Below are positions 43,576-51,785 of a DNA stretch of 64,000 nucleotides, piece after piece. This stretch comes from Pseudomonas sp. MYb118. Lineage in GTDB: Bacteria > Pseudomonadota > Gammaproteobacteria > Pseudomonadales > Pseudomonadaceae. Position 1 is the first letter of the stretch, and each line of letters begins with the position of its first letter. Under the pieces are notes generated by a model, which saw only the letters and a list, made by a program, of their open reading frames with translations, had not been told where the DNA came from and did not search any database. The stretch spans positions 868,001 through 932,000 of the forward strand of contig NZ_JBFRXN010000001.1 of the NCBI RefSeq assembly GCF_040947875.1. Direction: 5' to 3'. Made by a program: the position numbers and the translations under genes.

Positions 43576-45066
43576 ATGACCATGACCCGCAACGACTGGG
43601 AGCAACGCTTCCAGTCCCTGACCGTCGAAAGCCGTGCCTTCATCGACGGTGAATACCGCCCGGCCATCAGTGGCGCCACCTTCGAATGCATCAGCCCGGT
43701 GGATGGCCGCTTCCTGGCCAACGTCGCCAGCACTGACGAAGCCGACGCCAACGCCGCCGTGGCCGTCGCCCGGCGCACGTTCGCCTCCGGCGTCTGGGCC
43801 AACCTGGCCCCGGCCGAGCGCAAGCGCACGCTGATCCGTTTCGCCGACCTGATCCTGGCCCACCGCGAAGAGCTGGCCCTGCTCGAAACCCTCGACATGG
43901 GCAAGCCGATCAACGACTCGCTGAACGTCGACATCCCGGCGACCGCCAACGCGATCCGCTGGACCGCCGAAGCCATCGACAAAATCTACGACGAAGTCGC
44001 CGCCACGCCCCACGATCAACTCGGCCTGGTCACCCGCGAGCCGGCTGGCGTGGTCGCCGCCATCGTGCCGTGGAACTTCCCGTTGATCATGGCCAGCTGG
44101 AAGTTCGCGCCGGCGCTGGCCGCCGGTAACTCGTTCATCCTCAAGCCTTCGGAAAAGTCGCCGCTGACCGCCATCCGCATCGCCCAACTGGCGTTGGAAG
44201 CCGGCATTCCCAAAGGCGTGTTCAACGTCCTGCCGGGCTACGGCCACACCGTCGGCAAGGCGCTGGCGTTACACATGGACGTCGACGTGCTGGCGTTCAC
44301 CGGCTCCACCGCCATCGCCAAGCAACTGATGATCTACGCCGGGCAAAGCAACATGAAGCGCGTCTGGCTGGAGGCCGGTGGCAAGAGCCCGCACGTGGTG
44401 TTCGCCGACGCTCCGGACCTGAAAGTGGCCGCCCAGGCGGCGGCCAGCGGCATCGCCTTCAACCAGGGTGAAGTCTGCACCGCCGGCTCGCGCCTGCTGG
44501 TGGAACGCTCGATCCGCGACCAGTTCATCCCGCTGCTGGTGGAGGCACTCAAGGCCTGGAAACCGGGGCATGCGCTGGACCCGGCAACCACCGTCGGCGC
44601 CGTGGTCGACCAGCGTCAACTGGACAACGTGCTGCGCTACATCGACATCGGCAAGCAGCAGGGTGCCGAGCTGATCGCCGGCGGCCAGCGCACGCTGGAG
44701 AGCACTGGCGGCCTGTACGTGGAGCCGGCGATTTTCGACGGCGTGACCAATGCCATGACCATCGCCCAGGAGGAAATCTTCGGCCCGGTGCTGTCGCTGA
44801 TCACCTTCGACAGCGTCGATGAAGCGCTGGCCATCGCCAACGACAGCATCTTCGGCCTGGCCGCCGGTGTGTGGACCAGCAACCTGAGCAAGGCCCACAC
44901 CTTCGCCCGTGGCCTGCGCGCCGGCAGCGTCTGGGTCAACCAGTACGACGGCGGCGATATGACCGCGCCGTTCGGCGGGTTCAAGCAGTCGGGCAACGGT
45001 CGCGACAAATCGCTGCATGCGTTCGACAAGTACACCGAGCTCAAGGCGACCTGGATCAAGCTCTGA
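43576..45066 (+). CDS. puuC: Gamma-glutamyl-gamma-aminobutyraldehyde dehydrogenase
   Basis: A 496-residue NAD(P)-dependent aldehyde dehydrogenase. The general-base Glu is in LEAGGKSP and the nucleophilic Cys in NQGEVCTAGSR, about residues 266 and 300. VPWNFPL is the NAD-binding helix motif. In the puu route it oxidises gamma-glutamyl-aminobutyraldehyde; the homologous Pseudomonas enzyme KauB has broad aminoaldehyde activity. Start at 43576 or 43582; neither has a strong ribosome site. Located between puuA and puuB. Confidence 0.93.
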   Translation: MTMTRNDWEQRFQSLTVESRAFIDGEYRPAISGATFECISPVDGRFLANVASTDEADANAAVAVARRTFASGVWANLAPAERKRTLIRFADLILAHREELALLETLDMGKPINDSLNVDIPATANAIRWTAEAIDKIYDEVAATPHDQLGLVTREPAGVVAAIVPWNFPLIMASWKFAPALAAGNSFILKPSEKSPLTAIRIAQLALEAGIPKGVFNVLPGYGHTVGKALALHMDVDVLAFTGSTAIAKQLMIYAGQSNMKRVWLEAGGKSPHVVFADAPDLKVAAQAAASGIAFNQGEVCTAGSRLLVERSIRDQFIPLLVEALKAWKPGHALDPATTVGAVVDQRQLDNVLRYIDIGKQQGAELIAGGQRTLESTGGLYVEPAIFDGVTNAMTIAQEEIFGPVLSLITFDSVDEALAIANDSIFGLAAGVWTSNLSKAHTFARGLRAGSVWVNQYDGGDMTAPFGGFKQSGNGRDKSLHAFDKYTELKATWIKL

Positions 45067-45121
45067 CACCTATAAGAAAAGCGAGGTCGCCGACACCCGC
45101 CGGCGGCCCTCGGAGAAAACC

Positions 45122-46405
45122 ATGAAACAAGCCCACGTAAACAGCTACTACGCCGCCACCCGCAACTTCACCGGCGATTTCCCGGTGCTCGAGGAAGCGG
45201 TGGACTGCGACGTCTGCATCATCGGCGCCGGCTACACCGGCCTGTCCTCGGCGTTGTTCCTGGCCGAGGCCGGCTACAGCGTGACCGTGCTCGAAGCGGC
45301 CAAGGTCGGCTTCGGCGCCAGCGGTCGCAACGGCGGCCAACTGGTCAACTCCTATAGCCGTGACGTCGATGTCATCGAAGAGCGCTATGGCGACAAGACC
45401 GCCGAAGTGCTCGGCAGCATGATTTTCGAAGGCGCCGACATCATTCGCCAGCGCATACAGCACTACGATATCCAGTGCGACTACCGTCCGGGTGGCATCT
45501 TCGCGGCACTGAACAACAAGCAGCTCAAGGGCCTGGCCGAGCAGAAAAGCAGCTGGGAGCGCTACGGCAACAAGAACCTGACGATGCTCAGCGCCGCCGA
45601 CATCAAGCGCGAAGTGGGCAGCGACAACTACGTCGGCGGCCTGCTCGACATGCAGGGCGGCCACATTCACCCGCTGAACCTGGCCCTGGGCGAAGCCTCG
45701 GCGATCATCGGCCTGGGCGGCAAGATCTATGAGCAATCGGCGGCGGTGGAAATCACCTACGGCGAACCGAACACCGTGCGCACCGCCAAGGGCGTGGTCA
45801 AGGCCAAGTACCTGCTGATCGCCGGCAACGCCTACCTGCCGCAGGGCCTGGACAACCGCGTCACCGCCAAGAGCATGCCGTGCGGCTCGCAGATCGTCGT
45901 CACCGAGCCGTTGACCGAGCAGCAGGCGCGCAGCCTGATCACCAACAACTACTGCGTCGAAGACTGCAACTACCTGCTCGACTACTACCGCCTGACCGCC
46001 GACAACCGCCTGCTGTACGGCGGCGGCGTGGTCTACGGTGCCCGCGAGCCGGACGATATCGAGCAACTGATTCGTCCGAAGATCCTCAAGACCTTCCCGC
46101 AACTCAAGGACGTGAAGATCGACTACCGCTGGACCGGCAACTTCCTGCTGACCATGTCGCGCATGCCGCAATTCGGCCGTATCGAGAAGAACGCCTACTA
46201 CATGCAGGGTTATAGCGGCCACGGTGTCACCTGCTCGCACCTGGCCGGCAAACTGATCTCGGAAATGATCCGCGGCGACGCCGAACGCTTCAACGCCTTC
46301 GCTTCGCTGCCGCACATGCCGATGCTTGGCGGCCGCACCTTCCAGGCCCCGCTGACGGCGATGGGCGCGGCGTACTATGCGTTGCGTGATCGTTTCGGTA
46401 TCTAA
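45122..46405 (+). CDS. puuB: Gamma-glutamylputrescine oxidoreductase
   Basis: A 427-residue DAO-family FAD oxidoreductase. The dinucleotide-binding motif is IIGAGYTGLSSALFLAE (residues about 32-48), followed by GFGASGRNGGQL, both typical of PuuB/glycine-oxidase-like enzymes. It oxidises gamma-glutamylputrescine to the aldehyde with hydrogen peroxide release. CGGAG lies about eight bases before the ATG, 55 bases after puuC. Confidence 0.94.
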   Translation: MKQAHVNSYYAATRNFTGDFPVLEEAVDCDVCIIGAGYTGLSSALFLAEAGYSVTVLEAAKVGFGASGRNGGQLVNSYSRDVDVIEERYGDKTAEVLGSMIFEGADIIRQRIQHYDIQCDYRPGGIFAALNNKQLKGLAEQKSSWERYGNKNLTMLSAADIKREVGSDNYVGGLLDMQGGHIHPLNLALGEASAIIGLGGKIYEQSAAVEITYGEPNTVRTAKGVVKAKYLLIAGNAYLPQGLDNRVTAKSMPCGSQIVVTEPLTEQQARSLITNNYCVEDCNYLLDYYRLTADNRLLYGGGVVYGAREPDDIEQLIRPKILKTFPQLKDVKIDYRWTGNFLLTMSRMPQFGRIEKNAYYMQGYSGHGVTCSHLAGKLISEMIRGDAERFNAFASLPHMPMLGGRTFQAPLTAMGAAYYALRDRFGI

Positions 46406-46420
46406 AACTCCACGGCGATC

Positions 46421-46577
46421 CTGTAGGAGCGAGCTTGCTCGCGATGAGGCCCTGTCAGTCACCATTTATGTAACTGATCCACCGCCATCGCGAGCAGGCT
46501 CGCTCCCACAGGTCATGAGGTACATGCAAATCTTGTAGGGCACTCAAAACACTGTGGGAGCGAGCCTGCTCGCGATA
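46421..46577. repeat. Hybrid REP pair and a single REP before puuR
   Basis: A pair at 46421-46511 joins a GTAGGAGC-type left arm and a GTGGGAGC-type right arm, so the two halves come from different subtypes. A lone REP unit follows at 46552-46576. The remaining bases to 46755 are the puuR leader with no clear site. Confidence 0.92.
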
Positions 46578-46755
46578 GGGGTCGCCAAACACCCGGAAAA
46601 TCCCACCACTCATCGAACCTGCTGGCCAACACCCACAAACGTGATTTAATACCCGCCTTTCACATTACCGGGACAGGGAAAGCGGCACTCTCGCGACCAA
46701 GCGTCGCCCGCCATCCACCCCCATAACCCTTAAGTTCTACTCGCATAAGGCTGTC

Positions 46756-47304
46756 ATGGATACGGGCTCACGACTCAAACTGGTACGCGAAAGCTACAAA
46801 CTCTCCCAACGCGAACTCGCTCGCCGCAGCGGCGTGACCAACGCCACCATTTCCCTGATCGAACAGAATCGCGTCAGCCCCTCGGTCAGTTCCCTGAAAA
46901 AACTGCTCGAAGGCATCCCCATGTCCCTGGCGGACTTCTTCACCTTCGACCAGCCGCCACGCGAGCACCAATACGTGTTCCGCGCCAACGAACAGCCAGA
47001 CCTGGGTCGCCACGGCCTGCGCCTGCTGCTGATCGGCGCCTCGGTGCCCAGCCGCCAGATGCGCCTGCTGCGCGAACAGTACGCCCCCGGCGCCAGCTCC
47101 GGCGAAGAGCCCATCGTCCACGCCGAAGGCGAGGAGTGCGGCCTGGTCACGCGCGGCACCGTCGAACTGACCGTGGACGGCCAGGTCAGCGTGCTCAGTG
47201 CCGGCGACGGCTACTACTTCCCGACCACCTTGCCGCACAAATTCCGCAACATCGGCCAGGACGAGGCGGAAATCATCAGCGCCAACACGCCGGCGAACTT
47301 CTGA
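46756..47304 (+). CDS. puuR: XRE-cupin regulator of polyamine use (PuuR-like)
   Basis: A 182-residue regulator. Residues about 5-60 form an XRE helix-turn-helix (LKLVRESYKLSQRELARRSG, then TNATISLIEQNRVSPSVSSL); residues about 105-180 form a cupin (EECGLVTRGTVELTVDG, then YYFPTTLPHKFRN). This matches PuuR, which represses putrescine genes until the inducer binds the cupin. The palindrome TGACAACTGTCA in the puuD/puuA gap is a candidate target. Confidence 0.92.
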   Translation: MDTGSRLKLVRESYKLSQRELARRSGVTNATISLIEQNRVSPSVSSLKKLLEGIPMSLADFFTFDQPPREHQYVFRANEQPDLGRHGLRLLLIGASVPSRQMRLLREQYAPGASSGEEPIVHAEGEECGLVTRGTVELTVDGQVSVLSAGDGYYFPTTLPHKFRNIGQDEAEIISANTPANF

Positions 47305-47337
47305 ACTGACGACTTCGACCCAAGGAAGGGTGCGCTT

Positions 47338-47769
47338 ATGGATGCCCGAACGTTTCGTTACTACCTCTGGGCATGGCCAGTGGTGTTTGTCACATCAGCT
47401 TTTTACAGCGTGATGCTGGCCGGAGGGCTGAAGCTGTTCTTTGGCGTGGAGGGCGTGGTCCTGAACGTCGCAGGGTTTGGCTCCTACGCGGTCTTCTGTC
47501 TGCTGGGCTTGTTTTACTTCGTGCCAAGAATGAAAAAGGATGAGTTCGGTGAGAGCGCGTACGGGCAGTACACCAGCGTCGCAGCGTCCAGGGTCGCCAT
47601 TTTCACGGGAGCCTGGATCGGGACGTTCTTGAGTGCTCCGGCCATCGATCATGTCGGCTTTTTGAGTGCGATGCCGCGGTGGTTGGCGTTGAGTACGTTG
47701 TTCGCCGTGTTTGCCATCGCTGTTGCGATTTTCAGCCACTGCAAGTGGAAGCCTGGCCAACGGCGCTGA
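47338..47769 (+). CDS. Four-segment membrane protein of unknown function
   Basis: A 143-residue protein with four hydrophobic segments (about residues 10-32, 40-62, 80-100 and 112-132). AGGAAGG lies upstream of the ATG. No recognised motif; it follows puuR by 33 bases, so co-transcription is possible, but a functional link is not evident. Confidence 0.72.
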   Translation: MDARTFRYYLWAWPVVFVTSAFYSVMLAGGLKLFFGVEGVVLNVAGFGSYAVFCLLGLFYFVPRMKKDEFGESAYGQYTSVAASRVAIFTGAWIGTFLSAPAIDHVGFLSAMPRWLALSTLFAVFAIAVAIFSHCKWKPGQRR

Positions 47770-47869
47770 CCATCCCGTGTAAAACCTCAAACGCTGATTC
47801 CATTTGCGCTGATGCTCCAGGAAAGCCAAAATCCGCGCCCGGTTTTTCAAGGCAAATGGAATTCAACAC

Positions 47870-48310
47870 ATGACCGCACCACGCATCCGCGCTCTGGCAC
47901 TCTGCATTTTTCATCACGACGGCAAGATACTGGTTAACGAGGCCGTCGATCCCGTCACGCAACACCCATTCTTCCGACCCATCGGCGGCGGCATCGAGTT
48001 CGGCGAAACCAGCGCCCAGGCCATCGAGCGTGAGGTGCAGGAAGAGCTCGGCTTGGCCATCACCGGTGCTCGCCTGCTCGGTACGCTGGAAAGCCTGTTC
48101 ACCTACGCGGGGAAGCCGGGGCATGAAATCGTGCAGGTTTATGATGCGAGGTTTGTGGATGGCAGCGTTTATGAACGGCCGCACCTGGATGGCCAGGAGA
48201 GCAATGGCGCACCTTTTGTCGCCAGGTGGGTGGCGTTGGAAGGGTTTACGGATGTGGCGCCGTTGGTTCCAGATGGGCTTCTCGCGTTGCTGAAAAACTG
48301 CCTAAGGTGA
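47870..48310 (+). CDS. NUDIX hydrolase
   Basis: A 146-residue NUDIX protein. The full Nudix box is present at residues 40-62 (G-x5-E-x7-RE-x2-EE-x-G), embedded in PIGGGIEFGETSAQ and EREVQEELGL. Such enzymes hydrolyse nucleoside diphosphates linked to another group. The long-range motif is not enough to name the substrate. The ATG follows directly after CAACAC with no strong ribosome site. Confidence 0.9.
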   Translation: MTAPRIRALALCIFHHDGKILVNEAVDPVTQHPFFRPIGGGIEFGETSAQAIEREVQEELGLAITGARLLGTLESLFTYAGKPGHEIVQVYDARFVDGSVYERPHLDGQESNGAPFVARWVALEGFTDVAPLVPDGLLALLKNCLR

Positions 48311-48424
48311 GATGGATCTAGCGGAATGTAGGTGGTTTATTGAATTTTCATAAACCTGATGATTTGCATAGATCCACCGGATACGTTTGTCCTTCGCTAA
48401 GGAACAGCCACAACTTTTTCCACA

Positions 48425-48913
48425 TTAGGCTGTGGTCGTTTCCTTACTCGAAGTGCGAACTTTTTTTGTCTTGTTGGCGGCTGAGCGAAGATCAGATTTT
48501 GTGGTGGAAGGTTTGCTGGCAACCGGCTTGCCAGATGGCTTTTCTGAATCCCCATAACTCTTCTCAGACGGCAACGCAGACGTGGATAGTGGGCGCACTG
48601 TGAGCTCTAAGCCTAATGCGGTCATCAGTTTCCTGATTGTCTCAAAACGCGTTTTCGCTCCGCCTTTCAGTAGTTTGTAAAGGCTTTCGCGGTTAAGCCC
48701 GGCTTCTAATGCGACGTTGTTCACACCTTTGGCCTTGGCAACCTGGCCAATCGCATGAATGAACATGGAGTCACCAGCCTTCATACTTTCTGCAATGTAC
48801 TTAGCCATGACTTCGGGGTTAGCGAGATAGCTCGACGCTTCATAATGACTTGTGCCAGAAGTGTCGAGATTGAGGATTGGCATGTCCTCGGGATTGAATA
48901 TAGTGTCAGTCAT
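48425..48913 (-). CDS. HigA-type antitoxin with long basic tail
   Basis: A 162-residue antitoxin. Residues about 28-108 match the addiction-module antidote family that pairs with Gp49-like toxins: YLANPEVMAKYIAES, then IGQVAKAKGVNNVALEAGLNRESLYKLL as helix-turn-helix and FETIRKLMTALGLELTV. The last fifty residues are an unusual low-complexity tail rich in Lys, Ser and Thr, absent in typical members of about 100 residues. It lies downstream of the toxin gene with a four-base overlap. Base composition is clearly more AT-rich than the neighbours, a sign of transfer. Confidence 0.85.
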   Translation of the reverse strand: MTDTIFNPEDMPILNLDTSGTSHYEASSYLANPEVMAKYIAESMKAGDSMFIHAIGQVAKAKGVNNVALEAGLNRESLYKLLKGGAKTRFETIRKLMTALGLELTVRPLSTSALPSEKSYGDSEKPSGKPVASKPSTTKSDLRSAANKTKKVRTSSKETTTA

Positions 48914-49230
48914 GTCATTTTCCTCCTAAGAGCATCGAGGATTCGTTTCGCTCGTTTGATGGCGCGTGCTTGATCGGTTTTATCGCTTCCCGTTAGCATC
49001 AAATAGTCGGTTCTGCCGGTACGGACAAAATAGATTCTGTAGCCTGGGCCTACGAAAACACGCATTTCACTCATGCCGCCACCCACGCCTTTACAGTCTC
49101 CGAAATAGCCAATTTCTGCGCAGTCCAGGCGGTGAATAATCAGCGTTTTTCCTTTCGCATCTACCAGTTTATGCAGCCATTGATCGAATTCAGTTGTTGT
49201 GTGAATCCTATTTTTATTCTCTTCGAGCAT
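48910..49230 (-). CDS. RelE/ParE-superfamily toxin (HigB/Gp49-like)
   Basis: A 106-residue toxin of the addiction-module killer type, with the family landmarks FDQWLHKLVD, GDCKGVGGGMSEMRVFVGPGYRIYF and the C-terminal GSDKTDQARAIKRAKRILD. Such toxins are ribosome-dependent or free mRNA endonucleases. Gene order toxin first, antitoxin second, with ATGA overlap, is the HigBA arrangement. A perfect inverted repeat stands just upstream (49241-49256). Confidence 0.86.
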   Translation of the reverse strand: MLEENKNRIHTTTEFDQWLHKLVDAKGKTLIIHRLDCAEIGYFGDCKGVGGGMSEMRVFVGPGYRIYFVRTGRTDYLMLTGSDKTDQARAIKRAKRILDALRRKMT

Positions 49231-49240
49231 AGACCTATTT

Positions 49241-49256
49241 GTAGCCTACTGGCTAC
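49241..49256 (-). promoter_or_regulatory. Candidate HigBA operator
   Basis: GTAGCC-TACT-GGCTAC, a perfect six-base inverted repeat, lies 11 to 26 bases upstream of the toxin ATG. Toxin-antitoxin complexes usually repress at such a site. Positional inference. Confidence 0.5.
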
Positions 49257-49645
49257 TCCCTGTTTGATCTCGTTGAGTGCAGGTCTTTTGCTGCTCTACA
49301 ACGCATGTCGGTATCGGCCAACAAAACCCCGCCTCCATGCAGGGTTTTATTTTGGCGTCAGATGGTGTGTCTCTACTTTAGGGATGCGGATCCCTGCCAC
49401 TGAAAGTGTCAGCGACAGCATGAATGTAGGCCCCGATTTTCACCCTCACAACCGCCCTGTAGGACGCAAAACCAGAGCTCAACACAAGGCTGAATGCCAC
49501 TGTTTACGTAGCTTTGAGTCTATTTCGCGGGTTACAGGGGGGCGTAAGAAATCGGAGGCAGGGAAGGGAGCGAGTTCGCTGTCGAGCGGGGGTTAAAACC
49601 CCCGTGACAATGGGTAAATTCCTACGCGTTTTTCGGAAGCCAGGA
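49257..49645. other. Gene-free gap with terminator-like hairpin and palindrome
   Basis: About 390 bp without a convincing gene. AAAACCC and GGGTTTT form a hairpin followed by ATTTT at about 49322-49352 (rightward terminator shape). A perfect palindrome CGGGGGTTAAAACCCCCG occurs near 49588-49605. The AT-richer composition continues the toxin-antitoxin island; it may be remnant of the inserted segment. Confidence 0.5.
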
Positions 49646-49864
49646 TCACTGTCTCGTTTGTGGGGAATTGGGGTTGTGCTGTGTGTGTTTCGGGCCCGCC
49701 AGCAGCCAGGCGAGCAGGCCGAAGAGGGGGACGAAGACGATGAAGACGATCCACAACAGCTTGTTGCTGGATTTGCCTTCGGCTTTGCGGACGCGGTTGA
49801 TGGCCCAGATTTCGATGAGCACCAAAATGGCGGCGAGTAGGATCCAGATGGTTTCTGTTTGCAT
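49646..49864 (-). CDS. PLD-nuclease N-terminal domain (PLDNc) small membrane protein
   Basis: A 72-residue protein with two hydrophobic segments separated by a basic loop (VRKAEGKSSNK), of the PLDc_N type: ILLAAILVLIEIWAINRV, then LLWIVFIVFVPLFGLLAWLL. This short module is usual at the N-terminus of cardiolipin synthases but also occurs alone in Pseudomonas. AGGAGG precedes the ATG. Confidence 0.8.
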   Translation of the reverse strand: MQTETIWILLAAILVLIEIWAINRVRKAEGKSSNKLLWIVFIVFVPLFGLLAWLLAGPKHTQHNPNSPQTRQ

Positions 49865-49937
49865 GGGTTGCCCTCCTGATGGTCTTAGCGTTAGGTGGGC
49901 TGGGAGGGGTGGGGTTCATTAAATTTTGGGGGATGAC

Positions 49938-50052
49938 TGATCGTTCCCATGCGCCGCAAAGGAATGCCTCCACGGACGCTCCGCGTTTGGCTCTTGAGTG
50001 GGACGCAGAGCGTCCCGGGCTGCATTCCCACGCAGGAGCGTGGGAATGATCA
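49938..50052. repeat. Non-REP Pseudomonas interspersed repeat
   Basis: A 115-bp element made of nested inverted repeats: GATCGTTCCCA at the left against TGGGAATGATC at the right, and TGGGACGCAGAGCGTCCCG in the middle. Similar elements are scattered in Pseudomonas genomes. It lies between the PLDNc gene and the NCS1 permease gene and contains no gene. Confidence 0.75.
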
Positions 50053-50074
50053 GCACAGGGTTTTGCGGTGTTGT

Positions 50075-51487
50075 TTAGAGCGTGGCGAGCTTGCCGGTGG
50101 TGAGGCGGCGTTTGTAGGCGCTGTCGCGGTTGGCGAGCCAGTAGTAGAGCGGCGAGGTGATGAGCAGGCCGACCAGCCAGGACAGGTCGGCGCCGTCGAT
50201 GTGGGCGCTGATCGGGCCGACGTACAGCGGGGTGTTCATGAACGGGATCTGCACCACGATGCCGATGGCGTAGGCCAGCAAGGCCTGTGGGTTGTAGCGC
50301 CCGTAGATGCCGCCGTCGACCTTGAAGATCGAGTGGATGTCGTAGTTGCCTTTGTGGATGGCGTAGAAGTCGATCAGGTTGATCGCGGTCCACGGCACCA
50401 GCACCACGAGCAGCACCAGGACCATGTCGACGAAGTGGCCGATGAAGTTGGCCGAGGCGCCGACCGCGGCGAAGCAGCAGGCGGCGAGGATGATGATCGA
50501 CAGCACCGCGCGGCTTTTGGCGGTGGGGATCCAGCGATACGCGAAGGTCTGCACCAGGGTGATCAGCGACAGCACGGCGCCGTAGAGGTTGAGGGCGTTG
50601 TGGCTGATGACGCTGAGCAGAAACAGCACCAGCATCAGCGGGCCGATGGAGCCGGTGGCGAGCTTGACCGCGTCCATGGTGTCCATGCCTTCGGGCGTGG
50701 CGAGCACGGCGACGGCGCCGAAGATGAACGACAGGCTGGAACCGAGCACGGTGCCCAAGTAAGTCGTCCAGAACGTCGCTGCGACGGGCACGTTGGCCGG
50801 CAGGTAGCGCGAGTAGTCGGACACGTACGGCGCAAAGGCGATCTGCCACAGTGCCGCCAGCGAGACGGTGGCGAGCCAGCCGGAGATGTTGAAGCTGCCG
50901 CGGGTGAGGAAGTCCGCCGTCTGCACGTGGGTGAAGATGTAGCCGAAGCCGAGCACGATGCCGGCGCCGAGCACCCAGGTGCCGATGCGGTTGAGCACGT
51001 GGATGAAGCGGTAGCCGATGATGCCGATGATCCCCGAACCCAGGGCGCCGATGACGATGCCGACCGGCACGGGCACGCTGTCGACCACGCCGTGCAGGGA
51101 CTTGCCGGCGAGCACGATGTTGGAGGCGAAGAAGCCGATGTACATGATGCCGGCGATCAACACCACCAGCAGCGCGCCGAGCGAGCCGAACTGGGCGCGG
51201 CTCTGGATCATCTGCGGAATGCCCATCTGCGGTCCCTGGGCCGAGTGCAGCGCCATCAGCACGCCGCCCACCAGGTGACCCACGAGGATGGCGACGATGC
51301 CCCACACCAGATTCAGGTGGAACATCTGCACGCCGAGGGCGCCGGTGACGATGGGCAGCGGCGCGATGTTGCCGCCGAACCAGAGGGTGAACAGGTCGCG
51401 GGTCTTGCCGTGACGATCTTCGGGCGGCACGTAGCCGATGGTGTGTTTTTCGATGAGCGGGGTTGAGGTTGTTGCTGTGGTAACCAT
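50075..51487 (-). CDS. NCS1-family permease (cytosine/purine/hydantoin type)
   Basis: A 470-residue inner-membrane carrier with about twelve hydrophobic segments. NCS1 landmarks include the N-terminal PPEDRHGKTRDLFTLWFGGN(I) block, PQM(I)QSRAQFGSLGA and AFAPYVSDYSRYLP. Family members import cytosine, purines, allantoin, hydantoins or thiamine precursors with sodium or protons. ATG at 51487 with GGAG seven bases upstream. It belongs to the leftward set with ArgE-like, DUF1028, RidA and FMO genes, whose shared substrate is unknown. Confidence 0.93.
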   Translation of the reverse strand: MVTTATTSTPLIEKHTIGYVPPEDRHGKTRDLFTLWFGGNIAPLPIVTGALGVQMFHLNLVWGIVAILVGHLVGGVLMALHSAQGPQMGIPQMIQSRAQFGSLGALLVVLIAGIMYIGFFASNIVLAGKSLHGVVDSVPVPVGIVIGALGSGIIGIIGYRFIHVLNRIGTWVLGAGIVLGFGYIFTHVQTADFLTRGSFNISGWLATVSLAALWQIAFAPYVSDYSRYLPANVPVAATFWTTYLGTVLGSSLSFIFGAVAVLATPEGMDTMDAVKLATGSIGPLMLVLFLLSVISHNALNLYGAVLSLITLVQTFAYRWIPTAKSRAVLSIIILAACCFAAVGASANFIGHFVDMVLVLLVVLVPWTAINLIDFYAIHKGNYDIHSIFKVDGGIYGRYNPQALLAYAIGIVVQIPFMNTPLYVGPISAHIDGADLSWLVGLLITSPLYYWLANRDSAYKRRLTTGKLATL

Positions 51488-51668
51488 GACGGACTCCAAG
51501 GCAATTTTGAGTACGTGGACGTACTTCGGTGTGCGCCGCGCGGGGGCGGTGCATTTCTTGTTGGAGTCGATGATGTGGGGTGGTGGGGTAGAGATAAATT
51601 AGTAAGTTTGTGGGTATAGACGTTAAAAAATGTGGGTCGGTTTTCGCTCGCAAGAACGCCGAAAACCC

Positions 51669-51760
51669 CTGTAGGAGCGAGCTTGCTCGCGATAGCGGTA
51701 CATCAGTCGATATTGATTTGACTGACCTGCCGTCATCGCGAGCAAGCTCGCTCCTACAGG
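51669..51760. repeat. REP pair (inverted, GTAGGAGC type)
   Basis: Inverted REP pair between the NCS1 permease and ArgE-like genes. The preceding bases 51500-51668 form the permease leader. Confidence 0.95.
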
Positions 51761-51785
51761 GGGAATCTGCTGTTCTGGGATCGGC

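Noticed and set aside
49132..49596. 154-codon rightward frame across the toxin gene and gap
   Set aside because: It begins antisense to the toxin gene, lacks a ribosome site and has no domain.
49593..51653. 686-codon open frame overlapping the NCS1 permease gene
   Set aside because: Arg/His-rich out-of-frame reading of a clear permease gene on the same strand.
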